DNA of 60,000 nt from Membranipora membranacea (lineage: Eukaryota > Bryozoa > Gymnolaemata > Cheilostomatida > Membraniporidae), in assembly GCA_914767715.1 (NCBI GenBank), contig OU612067.1, positions 20,560,162 through 20,620,161 of the forward strand, in the 5' to 3' direction. The notes beneath the pieces are model-generated. The model saw only the letters and a list, made by a program, of their open reading frames with translations, was not told the origin of the DNA and did not search any database. Position 1 is the stretch's first letter. Every line of letters begins with the position of its first letter. Shown here in pieces: positions 46,901-57,466 of this stretch. The position numbers and the translations under genes are program-made.

Positions 46901-49900
46901 TGATAGGCTATGGAGTCTCCCATGTTATATGCGAGCTGATTGGTCAGGAGTATTCCATTGGTGGTGTTAATAATCTCTGCTAAATCACATTCGGCTGGAA
47001 GAAACATTTATTCATTAGTCATTGTCATCACGTTACCGCATGTCTACACAGCATAATTCTACTAATTACTGCCATTATTAAGCTACAATAATAAAAGGCT
47101 TTCTTTGTTATATGACTTGGTTTCCGCTCAAACTTAGAAGGTCGGCAGAATTGAGCCATACTGTTATTTTATTCCAGTGTAGTAGTTTTGTGTATGGTGT
47201 ATGGAGGAGGTAGCTGTAGCGTGATCGAGCCAGTATTCTTGTATAACTAGAAGCTGCATACTCATAGTCAATTACCTAGTCAACTCTACCTTGCTGCTAC
47301 TCATAAGTGACGGCTATAATAATCACAGAGAACTGTATGGATTTGGAGATACCTTTTCTTACTTCCATGTGGAGGATGTGGAGGACGAGTCATTGTGCAG
47401 ATTGACAGTTTTTTCTTTCTAGGTGGTCTTACAGGAAAGGGATAGGTTTGGATGGACTAAGGCTCACCTTGTACACATCTAAAATTAGGGTTGACCTCAT
47501 TCCATGTCCAGGGAATATTATCTGCATCAGGAGAGCTGCAAGTAACCACTGCTAGCACCGTCCCGTCAGCAGACTTGTATCCCTCCTCACAGCTTATAGC
47601 AATTATTCTACCATCCACATAGACTGTTTGCTTTGTATGGGGTATGGGTTCTATATCCTCTAGGCATTGAGGGACTGAAATAGTGAGGAATAAAAGAAAT
47701 GTTTATTTCTCTAGAGAGTACGTGTATGTCTGAATAGGTAACTTAGGTAAGGGCATCAATTTTTAAAATCCACATTGGCAGTCTGAGGTAAGCCCTGAAG
47801 CTCGGCAATGTTGGGTTTACACTTTATACTTGAGAAAAAGTCATTTATCGAGTTGGTCAGAAACCAGAAACTATTTCATCCAAGTCCATAGAGTTAGTGC
47901 CATCTGAACTTGGCAGTCTCTCGTTATGAAGAGATATATTCTGCACTCAATATAGCTCTTACTTAAACTGGGATTCAGTCCAACAATTTGAAGTTATCTA
48001 CCCAGGTTGGGTGAACAGACATACTCCATACGACAACAAACCAAAACCCATCAGCCAATCAAAACCAAAACGCATGCACACAGGTCTATTCAGAAATGCA
48101 CAATAGTGATACATGAGAAGATAACACCACAGAAGCAATATCCATCACAACCGATAATATAGACAAGGCCCCATTGTTGGCCTGAAACCCAGGCTAGCTC
48201 TTACCTGGAATGCACTTGACCGTATTGTCCCAGCCAGCCTCGTCTTCAAACCTCTCACATGTGATTGTGTTGTCAGATGGCTGCTTGAGCTGATAGTTCT
48301 CCTCACACTCGTACTTTACTGTCGACCCAGGTAGGTATGGTGTTTCTATGTCTGAGTGAGTGGCTCTCTCTATCTCTGGAATATCCCCACATCGGATCAC
48401 TTAAGTTGAAGAAAGAGAATGCTTGCTATTATAACTTAAAGGCATCGAACGCATTCATGCAATGGGCAACCGTATATATTGGCAGTAAAATAAATGTTAG
48501 CGGCTTTGAGCAATTTTTTGTTCTTTTGCTTGGCGCTCTCATGCAAGCCTTTGTGTTCCACTCCGCTTTCGGTCACCTCATCAAAATATATCATATATAG
48601 CCGTTGTATGGAGCCATGTGTAGGGAATTGCTACAGATTCGAATGTTTCCATTCTGCTTTCATACTCATAAGACTTGACATGTCAAACTCACCATCGTAT
48701 CTGAACATGAACTTCAAAGGGGCAATTCTGTTCGTAATCTCGATATCCATTCTCCCTTCGGAATCCGTATTTCCAACAATAACACCACTTGTATCATCGA
48801 CCTCATAACTGCTTTCCTCAATTTTAATGTCTAGTCCATCAATGTTATTAAAACTCCCACTCCCTAGAAGCGCGAATCTCAGAGCAGCTCCCGGTGGCAA
48901 ACCAGCCATGGTCATCGTACAAAAGCCGTCAGGTGCCATGCGACCAGGTCTTTTTGAGCTTATCACTCCAGATATTGCCACTTCCACAGGAGTATATTGC
49001 TGCCTGCAGTTCACAGCTGAAATATTGACAAAATTACAAATTAGTCATTGTGCCGAGGTGGTTTCAGCATTGTGAGCTGAAGATCATATGCTGGAATCTG
49101 TTTGTATATGTTGTAAAACTAGGAGGTAGCGCAGCAGGTTAAAGCACTTTCTCTCCAACACCCAAGAGTTGGAGGTCCTTGAGTCAACTACCGCTGCATT
49201 ATACTCGCTACTAGGCTCTGTGGATACTCAAGTGTGCTACAACCCATACCTGCAATCTGAGAGCAAATTGACGCCAAATACATCGGCTTTGCTCATACAC
49301 ACCATTATTTCCCTGTCATCAACAGAGACAGACTTAGTGATTTTCAACCAACAGGTACACCCTGCACCATGAGGTGCGTGGTGTTCAGTTTCTTGGGATC
49401 TGGAAGCTGAAGTTGATACACACAAGTTATATGAAGCCAATCGAAATCTTGCTTCCATGCAGAAAATGATTCCAATTTCTTTTCATACACTTTTCTAGTA
49501 GTGCAATATAACAGTCAAACCAGAAAGATTTCATTTGTTGGCGGGGTACTTACCAGGGCTATAGAAATTCATCTCGAAGCTGGGGTTTGAGAGATCGGTT
49601 GATATGTAGGCAGTTGAAGATTTAACTTTGGCCACAACTACTTCTTCGTCACCCGGGCAAAATTTCTCAAAACCCGAGATTGTTTCCAAGTTTCTGCTAA
49701 AACAGTTGTTGTCATTCCTATCAATGTCCTTTTCTGATCCAGTAAAAACGACAAACTCGTCTGATCCTGTCTCTCTTAAGTCAGTAAACTTCAGATCACA
49801 GGCATATTCTCGACCATCGGCCGTATTCTGTTCATGTACTAGCCTTCCAAACCTAAGCTCTGTTGCTATCTCTTGCTTGGAGCAAAACTTCAATTCTGGG

Positions 49901-52900
49901 AAATCTTGTGTTGAACAATGATGCAGCACTTGAGACAGCAAAAGAACTATCTTGTAGAGGGAAGCAACTGTAAGAGAAGATCATCATCTGAGTTATAAAA
50001 TGCACTGGTTGGCTGTCTTCCCTTTTTTCAAATGATGTTTGCACTGATGAGTTATATTAACACAATCACCCATCTCTAAGCTCAACAGCACCATAATCAA
50101 CTTGCCTGTTACATTCATGTAGTGAGAAGAAGAAGAAGAAGATACTATAAGTGTTTTCAACATAATATTTACATGAATCGTTTTTACAGAGTTGAGATGA
50201 GCTGAGCCTGATGCATTTTTTTATTTGCTCACCCATGATGTCGATGTTGTTGTACTATAATGTTGGTTACGAGCAGTGTTAAATACTATGTAGTAGTTTC
50301 CAATAAAGTTAGTTTCACGAGTTGAAGCATTACAAATTTGTAAGTTAAGTTAAAAGCAGACAATTGAGGTTCTGTCGAGCATGAGTAGAGTGTTGTGATT
50401 GTGAGAGCTAGTAAATAATTGTACGCTCTTAACTGATGTGATCTACGTCGTAGAAAGCAGTCTGACCCTAACAAGTTCCGGGTTTTCATCCCTCTTCATG
50501 ATAGAAACAAGTTATTGCTAAGATTTTGATTACATGTTTGTGTTCGACGTGACCCAAGCCAATAATTAGCTGACCAAAACGCTCTTCTGTTTGGCAATGA
50601 CTCAGATTACGTGAACTGAATAACTTCCCTATTTGGAACATTAAGGTCTTATCAGCCAATAGAACGTCATAGATGAAGAGCTTGAATTTTATTTTCAGCA
50701 AAACATACACTCACTAAGTCCTCTTTTATAATATTCAATAATAATTTGTTTACCTAATATGTTTTAAAACATCACCAAGGAATATTCGTCTGTACGTATG
50801 AACATGACGAATTTAACTATCTTCTTGATTATAGCTGTTTAAGTCAAGACGATTCTAAGGATAAGTTTGCAATACCTTTTATTCACACTAGTGAAACATT
50901 ACCACTCAGTATGCAAGTCCCTGATAGTGGGAGTTGTGTGAGCACTGCCGATCAACTATCTTTGTCCTCTGATTTTAGTCACGAAAATGTCTGAAGACAT
51001 AAAGTTGAAAGTACCAAATTTGAATATTTTTTTCTAGATTGGCGTGGTACCGGAGGTGAAGAATATTAACAAGCCTATCGTGGAGAGGACGAGTAAGAAC
51101 AGTAAATATAAGAAGAAAGGTCGAGTCTACTCAGAGGATGAGGAGGAGGAGCAGGAGGATAAACAAGATAAACCAGCCACTGATCGGTCTAAAAATACTC
51201 CGTCTTGTGAGTTCATATTTGAAGACTACCCAAAGACCAAAGCACGTTATAGTCAGGCAGTTACTTATGATAAAGTTGTGTAAGATTTGTGTGGTGAAAA
51301 TGTTCAACGCTCTAACTGGCATGAATAGTTGATGGTGGAAAGAGTGCCTTCCATAAGGGAATGTAACTCTCATTCTCCGCATTATGATGTCACAGTCTCC
51401 AGGAACCGCTTGTTTCTTGTATTGGGCATTGGGTGGACTTTAATAATTAAACTCTGTAAATTGCTGTGTAGTTTCTTACTACAGTCTGTCAGGTTGCGAG
51501 TAGTATCATGAATGTTCGCAGACATTGACATTTGAAACTGGCTAGTTATACCGTGTGCATTCGATATGACTGAATTGTTAATGATGAGTAAGTAAGGGAG
51601 CTTTCAAATGCTGATAGTTTCCTTTTTTTTAAAGTACTGTCGGAAAAGTTTTCATATGAGCCTACATAAAAAGGTCCAGAAGGTTTGGTGTTGGGAGCCA
51701 GTTTAATATGTTTAATATATGAGTGTTTGTGATTACTACTTTTGTGTAACACCTCTAGATATTCTCCCAATCACAACTTGATCTCTTCGGGCTGAACTTG
51801 CATTGTGGGTAGGCTCTCAATGTATATTTCTTATTGTAATTCTGCCTTATTGCTTACAGCTGATTCGGCTGACGATGACTCAGGGGACGAAGCTGAGAGA
51901 AGTACAACTAACGCTGCTGATGATGACTTATACACATTTAATATAGTGGATGAGGACCTAGAGGATATAGATCAGAAAAATACACCACAAGTATGTGCAG
52001 AACTTCTAAATCTTAGTTGCATTGCTAAATCTTAATGCATTGCTGTGAAACCTTGGTTGCCCTTTAAAGGGCAACCAAGGTTTCGCAGCAATGCATTAAT
52101 GAATGTGCTGGGCAGCATCAGCTTTGTGCATTACGCGATGCAAAACTCAAAGTAGTTGCTGACTCTAAGCTGGGTAACACTTCAGTTTAGGGGAGGTTCC
52201 AAGACTTTGCTGTAATAATTATAGAGCACAGGCTAAATAATAACAGGAACAGGAAACTGCTATGTGGTATTCTCTTTTAGCTGAGTTTGAGTGCCTGATG
52301 GAAGAAATGTTTCACAAGAATTCTGGCTGAATAAGCATCCGAATTATATTTTGCCTTTTTCCCCATGCAGAAGGTGCAATCTGCTATTAATCAATGGCCA
52401 TCAATGAGAAGTTGTTTGAAACCTTGGTTGCACTTTAACTTATATTAACTCATGTTATTATTGACATGTAAGCTCTCTTTGCTTACTGATATGATATCTA
52501 CAGAATGCTGTACTTGGGTAAGTGGTTTGTAAAAATAAAGGTGTTTTCTTTTTGCAGTAGGTCTCTGTTGAAAATTCTCAAATGTTAATACAAGCAGTCA
52601 GATGAAGTGATATATAATTTTATTTTCCAATATTAGTAAACAATATGTTTATTACATTGCCTTGTTTTAGCCTAAAACTGAGGGGAGACAGGTCAAGGTC
52701 TCAGAAGAGGATCGTTCAGCTAAGCCAGTCAGCTCTAAAACCAAATCATTTGCTAGTCTTTTATTCTCAGCCAACAAAACGCAAGATTCATCAGATTCAG
52801 GTAAGTATATACTAAAGTTTCAGACAATTGTTTTACTCAGGCAGTCAATAACGAAATATTTAGAGATTTAAATAATTGTTGAGTTTAATATGACGACTGT

Positions 52901-55900
52901 ATGACCAACCTGGGAGAAGAAACCAAAATTCTGATTCACTCATTTGAAAAAACTATGAAATCCCCTCCAATGGACCTTTCAAATTTGACCTCACCTCCTT
53001 GTCACCTATCAGATTAATATTTAGTGCGAGCATTGTGATGAAATTTTGGTAGTTAAGCAGATGAAACCTAACAGCACAGTGGAATATACAGGATTAGTCG
53101 AAAGATTATGTTGATTGCTCCTGATTGTTGGTTTTTTGATGCTAATGATAAAATATTCTTCCCAGATCTTCTAGCTAGAGGCTAGGTTAAAGAAGTTATC
53201 CAACACTGTTTTGTAAGCAGACAACTCCTTTACTGTGTTAACCCGATGTTCAAAATCTTTTGTTCTCGCCTTTTTGATTCAATTAATTCATCTATTCAAT
53301 TGATATTTCAAAAAAATTATTCAAAGAAATCTTTCATCTCTCCCAGAAGATTCTGATGACCAAGAAGAAGAGAAATCCAAGAAGAAGAACGGAAATGCAG
53401 TAACATTAAAATCTGCCGAAAGTAAATCAGAAATTACTGATTCAAAGAAACCCATAAACAATCGAAAGCCCAAGACTAAGAAAGAGACAGGCCCTGATGA
53501 GGGGCATCAGACTGACGCCCCACAAAATGAAGTTGTGAATGAAGATGATTATGAGTCTGAGGATGAGGAGGGGGTCGGTGAGCCGATACACATACAGGAG
53601 TTTGAACTTCCTGTCAACATCAAACCTCGAGTTAAAAAGGATACGTGGGCTAAAAAGAAGGTTGGTATATGTAGACAGTTTTTTTCCAAAATTCTGTCTG
53701 AGTGTTGTCCTTACTCCATTTTGGTAATATTTTATCCATAAACATATAGAAACTATTTATATATTTATGTCTGTATCCTAAGCAGCATAAGAGAACAATT
53801 TTTATTACGGCATTATCTGGAGAACCACCATTGGGATGCTCCAAGTATCATTGATTGCAAGTCTATTTGTCCATGCTGAAGAAGCCAACCACCCAAATTG
53901 ACAAACCCCATCCATCAGCCCCTCCTACTAAATGCCTGCTACTCATAGGTCCATAGAGCATTTGCTTGCCAAGCCACTTGTTCACTTCTAGATATCTAAG
54001 GTAGTCCCATAGTCGGCAGGACCCGCTCCTTTCTGCAGTGGATGATATTCCATCTAAGTGCCGATTTACAAATCAGGTCAAAAAGTTATTATTTTTCTGT
54101 TTTTTTATAACATTATTATACTCTATGAAAATTTCAACGCATAAATAAAAAATAAAATAAATATTTGCTAAATTATTTTAAGTTGTCCACTCCTAATACG
54201 CTTTCTTTAGCTATAGTCACTGATAGTGCCGATAGGTAAAATATGTCATGTTTTGAATCGTTTTACAGGCTCCCATCTTTAAGGGTGGTCAGTCAAATAA
54301 AGGTGAGATGGTGAAGACAGTGATAAACTTAGACGAGCTGTCCAATAAGAACGCTAAGTCGATAACTGGTGATGTGAAGGAGAGTAAAACTTCTACTAGT
54401 ACTGTGAGTTTATTTCTTATGGAGACTTATTCTTATTTCACTGACACAGTTGAAGCTTAATACAGTGGCAAAGACATTGCTTGGGAAGAGAGAGTGATTC
54501 ATTACCAGACCGAATCAGTCATCACATTCGCTCAAAATTTATTATTCTAAACCGATCGCTAATATAATCAGTATGATATATGTGGAGCCAAACACAACCT
54601 TACAATAGAATATTTTTTAATTTGACGAACCCTGGCATTTTGCTTGACCTAACTTCTACCTACGATGCAATAAATTCTACCCGATGAAACTGGTCTAGGT
54701 GAGAAATCTACAAAAGACCGTAATATCCGACATTTTCATGTTTGCAGTAGTTGATAACCAAGATTAGCAAAATGGTTTTGACCAAGTCATACCGTTACAG
54801 TGTAAGTCAAGTGAAGACCTCTACTTGTTGTTTGCCTTAGAGAGTTGTGTTTGATAGACGTTATTATATTTTGACTGTTACAGACAGCGCCTCGACGTAA
54901 GAAGAGTGCGTTCTTCCTGGGCGGTGAGGATGAGATTGACGAGAGTCTTGGTACTAATAAGGCTGAACAGGATCGAGCGTGGAGAAACCAGAAGTCATCA
55001 TACAAGGGCTACAAAGGTGTCACAGAAAAACAAAAGGTATGTCTGCTGCCTGTGTATGCAAACAAGTCTCTCTGTGGTGTTAGGCTTTCTTAACAATCTT
55101 CCTGTAGAAAGGTTTCCTACCTCCGTAAACAAATGAGAAAAAACTTATCAAAGCATATTAATTGTTAAATGTTAATGCAGCTAGACATATCTGTGGACTC
55201 GACGTTGATTAATTGTACATTAGAGTTCATTTAGCGTCAGCTTCTCTCAGTAAGGTTTTGTAAGAGGCTGTAAGAGTACACCCCCAATATAATGTGCATT
55301 TTTAACTAGGTATTTTCACACTTGAAATTGTCCTTTATCTAGTAGTAACAATAGTTCCATGAGTATTGACTTACTTTATTTCACTGGATATTCATGTGGA
55401 GTCCAACTTTCTTGTAGAATTGGATGAACTCTGCATTCACAGACTCACTCAGGGATACGACAGCAGCATACAAGTATAATGATAAAAAGCACAGTGAAAG
55501 GTAATCGTCACTTAACTATACTATACTTTACTGTACTTCACTATACCATACTACACCTTACTACACCTTACTACACTTTACTACACCTTACTACACCTTA
55601 CTACACCTTACTACACCTTACTTCACCTTACTACACCTTACTACACCTTACTACACCTTACTACACCTTACTACACCTTACTACACCATACTACACCTTA
55701 CTACACCTTACTACACCTTACTACACCTTACTACACCTTACTACACCTTACTACACCTTACTACACCATACTACACCTTACTACACCTTACTACACCTTA
55801 CTACACCTTACTACACCTTACTACACCTTACTACACCTTACTACACCTTACTACACCTTACTACACCGAACTACACCTTACTACACCGAACTACACCGAA

Positions 55901-57341
55901 CTACACCGAACTACACCGAACTACACCGAACTACACCGAACTACACCGAACTACACCGAACTACACCGAACTACACCGAACTACACCGAACTACACTGAA
56001 CTACACCAAACCATAATAAACTTTACTATGTCAGATTTTGGTCAATCTACAGCATATATCCCCATAAAATACGAAATATCATTGAACGCTTACGGCAGTT
56101 TAATCGTATACATCCTTTGGTTAAGTTAATGATTTGCCAGGCTAAAGCGAGACAAGATCACTTTTTTATGTAATCTCATTGTCGTCAAGGGTAAGGTCAA
56201 ATTGACCTTCTTAATTATCTTTTCTATAAGATGTACGGTGGTATTAAGCTTCATCTCCATTGTCCCTGTTATCCCGTTTCATTTCAATATTATGGCAAAT
56301 ATCTGTTTGCCTGCGGGCTAGAGAGGGAGCAACTCCAAATGCTAGCCGCCAAATTGATCATACTCAAACAATAATGCTGTTTAGCCAGCAGAAAGTCTTT
56401 GTTTTTTTATTCACCACAAAACTTAGTTGCATAAATCAGTGAAAGCAGTAGTATGGACCGTTTTATCCTTTCACAGAGAGACAAAAAGTTGTGTTCACAG
56501 GACTACCGAGAAAACACCACATGGAAACTCTCTCATAATAATAATATCAATTTTCTATTGGCATAGGCTGTCTAAGACGGGTGCAGCAGAGAAAGATAAA
56601 GCTAATAAACATCAGAGGTAAGAACAGTTCCCTTTGATCTTCTCTTCAGTATTGACTTAGGTCAGCTGACCAGCTATAATTATGACTCGATATAATCGGC
56701 TCAAGTAGGTACGAATGTTCCCACAATGCAATTTTAGATTGACTATATAAAAATATAAGGACAATCTCACTTGTTTTGTCTTTGAGAGGGGGCTGGCCAG
56801 AGTAACTCGAATCAATCGGGGTTCAAGTCTCAGGGACCCATAGAACTCAGGCCTTCCATATAAAAAATTTTAATCCAATTTCTCTGTTCAACGCCCCCGA
56901 AGTGCAAATGAATCAAAGCAAATCTGAAACTGTGATGTGCGTTGTCTTCGCTGCCCCCTCTAGATAACTGACCTCACTGGAAACACTGGCAACTATCTTT
57001 GTGTCAGACTCCTAACCTGTCCCGAGTTTATCTCATTCCTTCTTGTGATCGTCACAGAAGTCATGAAACGAGAATTTCCATCACGCCTTATATGGACACA
57101 TCAATTGTGTTAGTAGAGCTTACGGTCATTTTTTTGTCATTGCCATTAGTTTTGTTATTGTTTCTTATTCCCCAGATTTGACAAACCAGGTGCTAAGACT
57201 TTCAACAAGACTCAGGCTACGGCTGTCGAACCTCCCATAGAGTCTCTTCATCCATCATGGCAGGCGAGTAAGAGAAAGAAAGAACAGCTAGAGCTCATCA
57301 AAGCCGGGCCTAGTAATAAGAAAATCAAGTTTGATGATTAA
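40964..57341 (+). CDS. SRFBP1: BUD22/SRFBP1-family nucleolar protein (15 exons)
   Basis: Exons: 40964-41015, 41382-41446, 41934-42022, 43026-43095, 43573-43644, 44128-44358, 51038-51206, 51860-51990, 52671-52800, 53347-53660, 54269-54403, 54884-55036, 55418-55500, 56567-56617, 57176-57341. Phases close throughout, giving 636 residues. The N-terminal third is basic and helical (VNTAKKNVINKLSRRIKILK, QKLIEEIAMIK) as in BUD22 proteins. The middle is acidic/lysine-rich and probably disordered (EDEEEEQEDKQDK, DYESEDEEG). FFLGG in exon 12 and the C-terminal SLHPSWQASKRKKEQ followed by KKIKFDD are hallmarks of SRFBP1/BUD22. Yeast BUD22 acts in small-subunit rRNA processing; vertebrate SRFBP1 was also named as a serum response factor binder. 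The protein is longer than human SRFBP1 (429), mainly through the acidic middle. Exon 1 has a short N-terminus; an upstream untranslated exon is likely. Intron 6 contains a whole antisense gene. Confidence 0.88.
42132..42624. mobile_element. MITE with about 55-bp TIRs, SRFBP1 intron 3
   Basis: The left end (AAGCTACGTTTACATTGTCA...AACAACACCGACAT) and the reverse complement of the right end (AAGCTGCGTTTACATTGTCA...AACAACACCGACAT) match over more than 50 bases. The body is about 490 bp and has sub-terminal GTCGGT repeats. No coding capacity was seen. The exact ends and target duplication are unclear because similarity extends a little into AAAACT-type flanks. Confidence 0.85.
44655..44740. mobile_element. 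Fragment of the CACACTGAT MITE family
   Basis: CACAAGGAATTAGTGTGAGG and following bases resemble the inside of the element at 11767-11985 (CACAAGGAATTTTGTGTGAAG), including a shared AGTTAAATT/AGTTCAATT block and TTAGGG. TIRs are not found here, so this is a partial copy next to the full element. Confidence 0.45.
44821..45290. mobile_element. MULE-type MITE with exact 9-bp target duplication
   Basis: The element 44830-45281 (452 bp) starts CACACTGAT and ends ATCAGTGTG. Arms continue through GATCGATAGA and its inverse TCTATCGATC, about 55 bases each with mismatches. GTGAGTTAA is repeated exactly at 44821-44829 and 45282-45290. Long TIRs and a 9-bp duplication are typical of Mutator-like non-autonomous elements. 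It lies between SRFBP1 exon 6 and the 3' end of the nested receptor gene. Confidence 0.88.
45485..46363 (-). CDS. Receptor exons 7-9: transmembrane helix and signalling-type tail
   Basis: Exon 46363-46219 encodes the stalk and a valine/isoleucine-rich helix followed by RRRR. Exons 46028-45934 and 45738-45485 encode the tail. Tyrosines and contexts: Y497 (SGYDAED), Y528 (SEYDTV, fits the ITIM pattern S-x-Y-x-x-V), Y532, Y541 (YVNH) and Y560 (YENT), both YxN as bound by Grb2-type SH2 domains, and Y585/Y598 in YEMIATREVPDHIYTKL, which fits the ITAM spacing YxxI-x9-YxxL with acidic residues before it. The stop is at 45485-45487. Function of the motifs is inference from consensus only. Confidence 0.85.
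45485..50073 (-). CDS. CUB-like/sushi single-pass receptor nested in SRFBP1 intron 6
   Basis: Exons in order: 50073-50070 (ATG plus one base), 49967-49554, 49016-48693, 48399-48205, 47674-47468, 46994-46818, 46363-46219, 46028-45934, 45738-45485. All phases close to give 604 residues. Layout: signal peptide (hydrophobic KIVLLLLSQVL, 7-17), beta-rich cysteine domain 20-139 and a second one 140-247 (both CUB-like by eye), sushi domains 251-310, 316-380 and 384-440, stalk, transmembrane helix about 459-483 stopped by RRRR, and a cytoplasmic tail of about 120 residues rich in tyrosine, serine and acid. A cell-surface receptor or adhesion role is inferred. The extracellular exons are all phase 1-1. 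The weakest call is exon 1: ATGG followed by a GTGATT donor; a different first exon could supply the start. Confidence 0.8.
46818..48399 (-). CDS. Receptor exons 4-6: three sushi (CCP) domains
   Basis: Each exon (48399-48205, 47674-47468, 46994-46818) encodes exactly one sushi domain with four cysteines and a tryptophan between the third and fourth: RCGDI/YECEENY/ITCERF/GWDNTVKC; QCLEDI/ISCEEGY/VTCSSP/WTW...RC; ECDLAEI/YQCNSGY/ITCLSNLTW/QC. All are phase 1-1. Sushi domains mediate binding in complement and adhesion proteins. Confidence 0.93.
48693..49967 (-). CDS. Receptor exons 2-3: two CUB-like beta domains
   Basis: Exon 49967-49554 carries the signal peptide and a domain with cysteines at CSTQ, FCSKQ, YACDLKF, NNCFSR and KFCPGDEE, ending in SFEMNFYSPG, a strand typical of CUB-domain ends. 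Exon 49016-48693 carries a domain with only two cysteines (VNCRQQ and GFCTMTM) and ends LKFMFRYD. Alternating hydrophobic strands fit a beta sandwich, but assignment to CUB is by pattern, not by search. Confidence 0.6.
49122..49313 (+). mobile_element. tRNA-derived SINE, copy C (intron of the nested receptor)
   Basis: A diverged copy with AGGAGGTAGC at the head, a degraded B box, and body landmarks AAGTGTGCTACAACCCATACC, shortened here to GTGTGCTACAACC, then GAGAGCAAATTGACGCC. It is clearly the same family as copies at 15622 and 37252 but older. Confidence 0.7.
52033..52098. repeat. 66-bp perfect-centre palindrome in SRFBP1 intron 8
   Basis: The halves TAATGCATTGCTGTGAAACC and so on meet at CCCTTTAAAGGG without a loop and differ at a single base pair. 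A related half-site (GAAACCTTGGTTGCACTTTAA) lies at 52421-52441, about 325 bp further, so this may be the end structure of a small element. Confidence 0.85.
55546..56010. repeat. 10-bp minisatellite, about 46 units, SRFBP1 intron 13
   Basis: The left block (to about 55880) is mostly CTACACCTTA with rare CTACACCATA and CTTCACCTTA variants; the right block (about 55881-55990) is CTACACCGAA. Degenerate units flank both ends (CTATACTATACTTTACTG; CTACACTGAACTACACC). The long open frame through the array is a by-product of the absence of stops in the repeat. The array begins about 45 bases after the exon 13 donor. Confidence 0.95.
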
Positions 57342-57410
57342 TAAATGACACTAACGATGATGATTAATAAATGATTCTTATATGAAAAAAGTAGATACCC
57401 AATCAATAAA
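57340..57410 (+). terminator. Candidate polyadenylation signals of SRFBP1
   Basis: AATAAA occurs at 57340-57345 (overlapping the stop), 57366-57371 and 57405-57410. The later two are the more plausible signals; a TA microsatellite follows at once. Confidence 0.55.
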
Positions 57411-57411
57411 A

Positions 57412-57412
<1 letters not shown>

Positions 57413-57463
<51 letters not shown>
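57413..57463. repeat. TA dinucleotide microsatellite
   Basis: About 25 uninterrupted TA units directly after the SRFBP1 3' end. Confidence 0.95.

Positions 57464-57466
<3 letters not shown>

Noticed and set aside
55479-56129. 216-codon open frame rich in Tyr, Thr, Leu and His
   Set aside because: It is the read-through of the 10-bp minisatellite inside SRFBP1 intron 13, not a protein.
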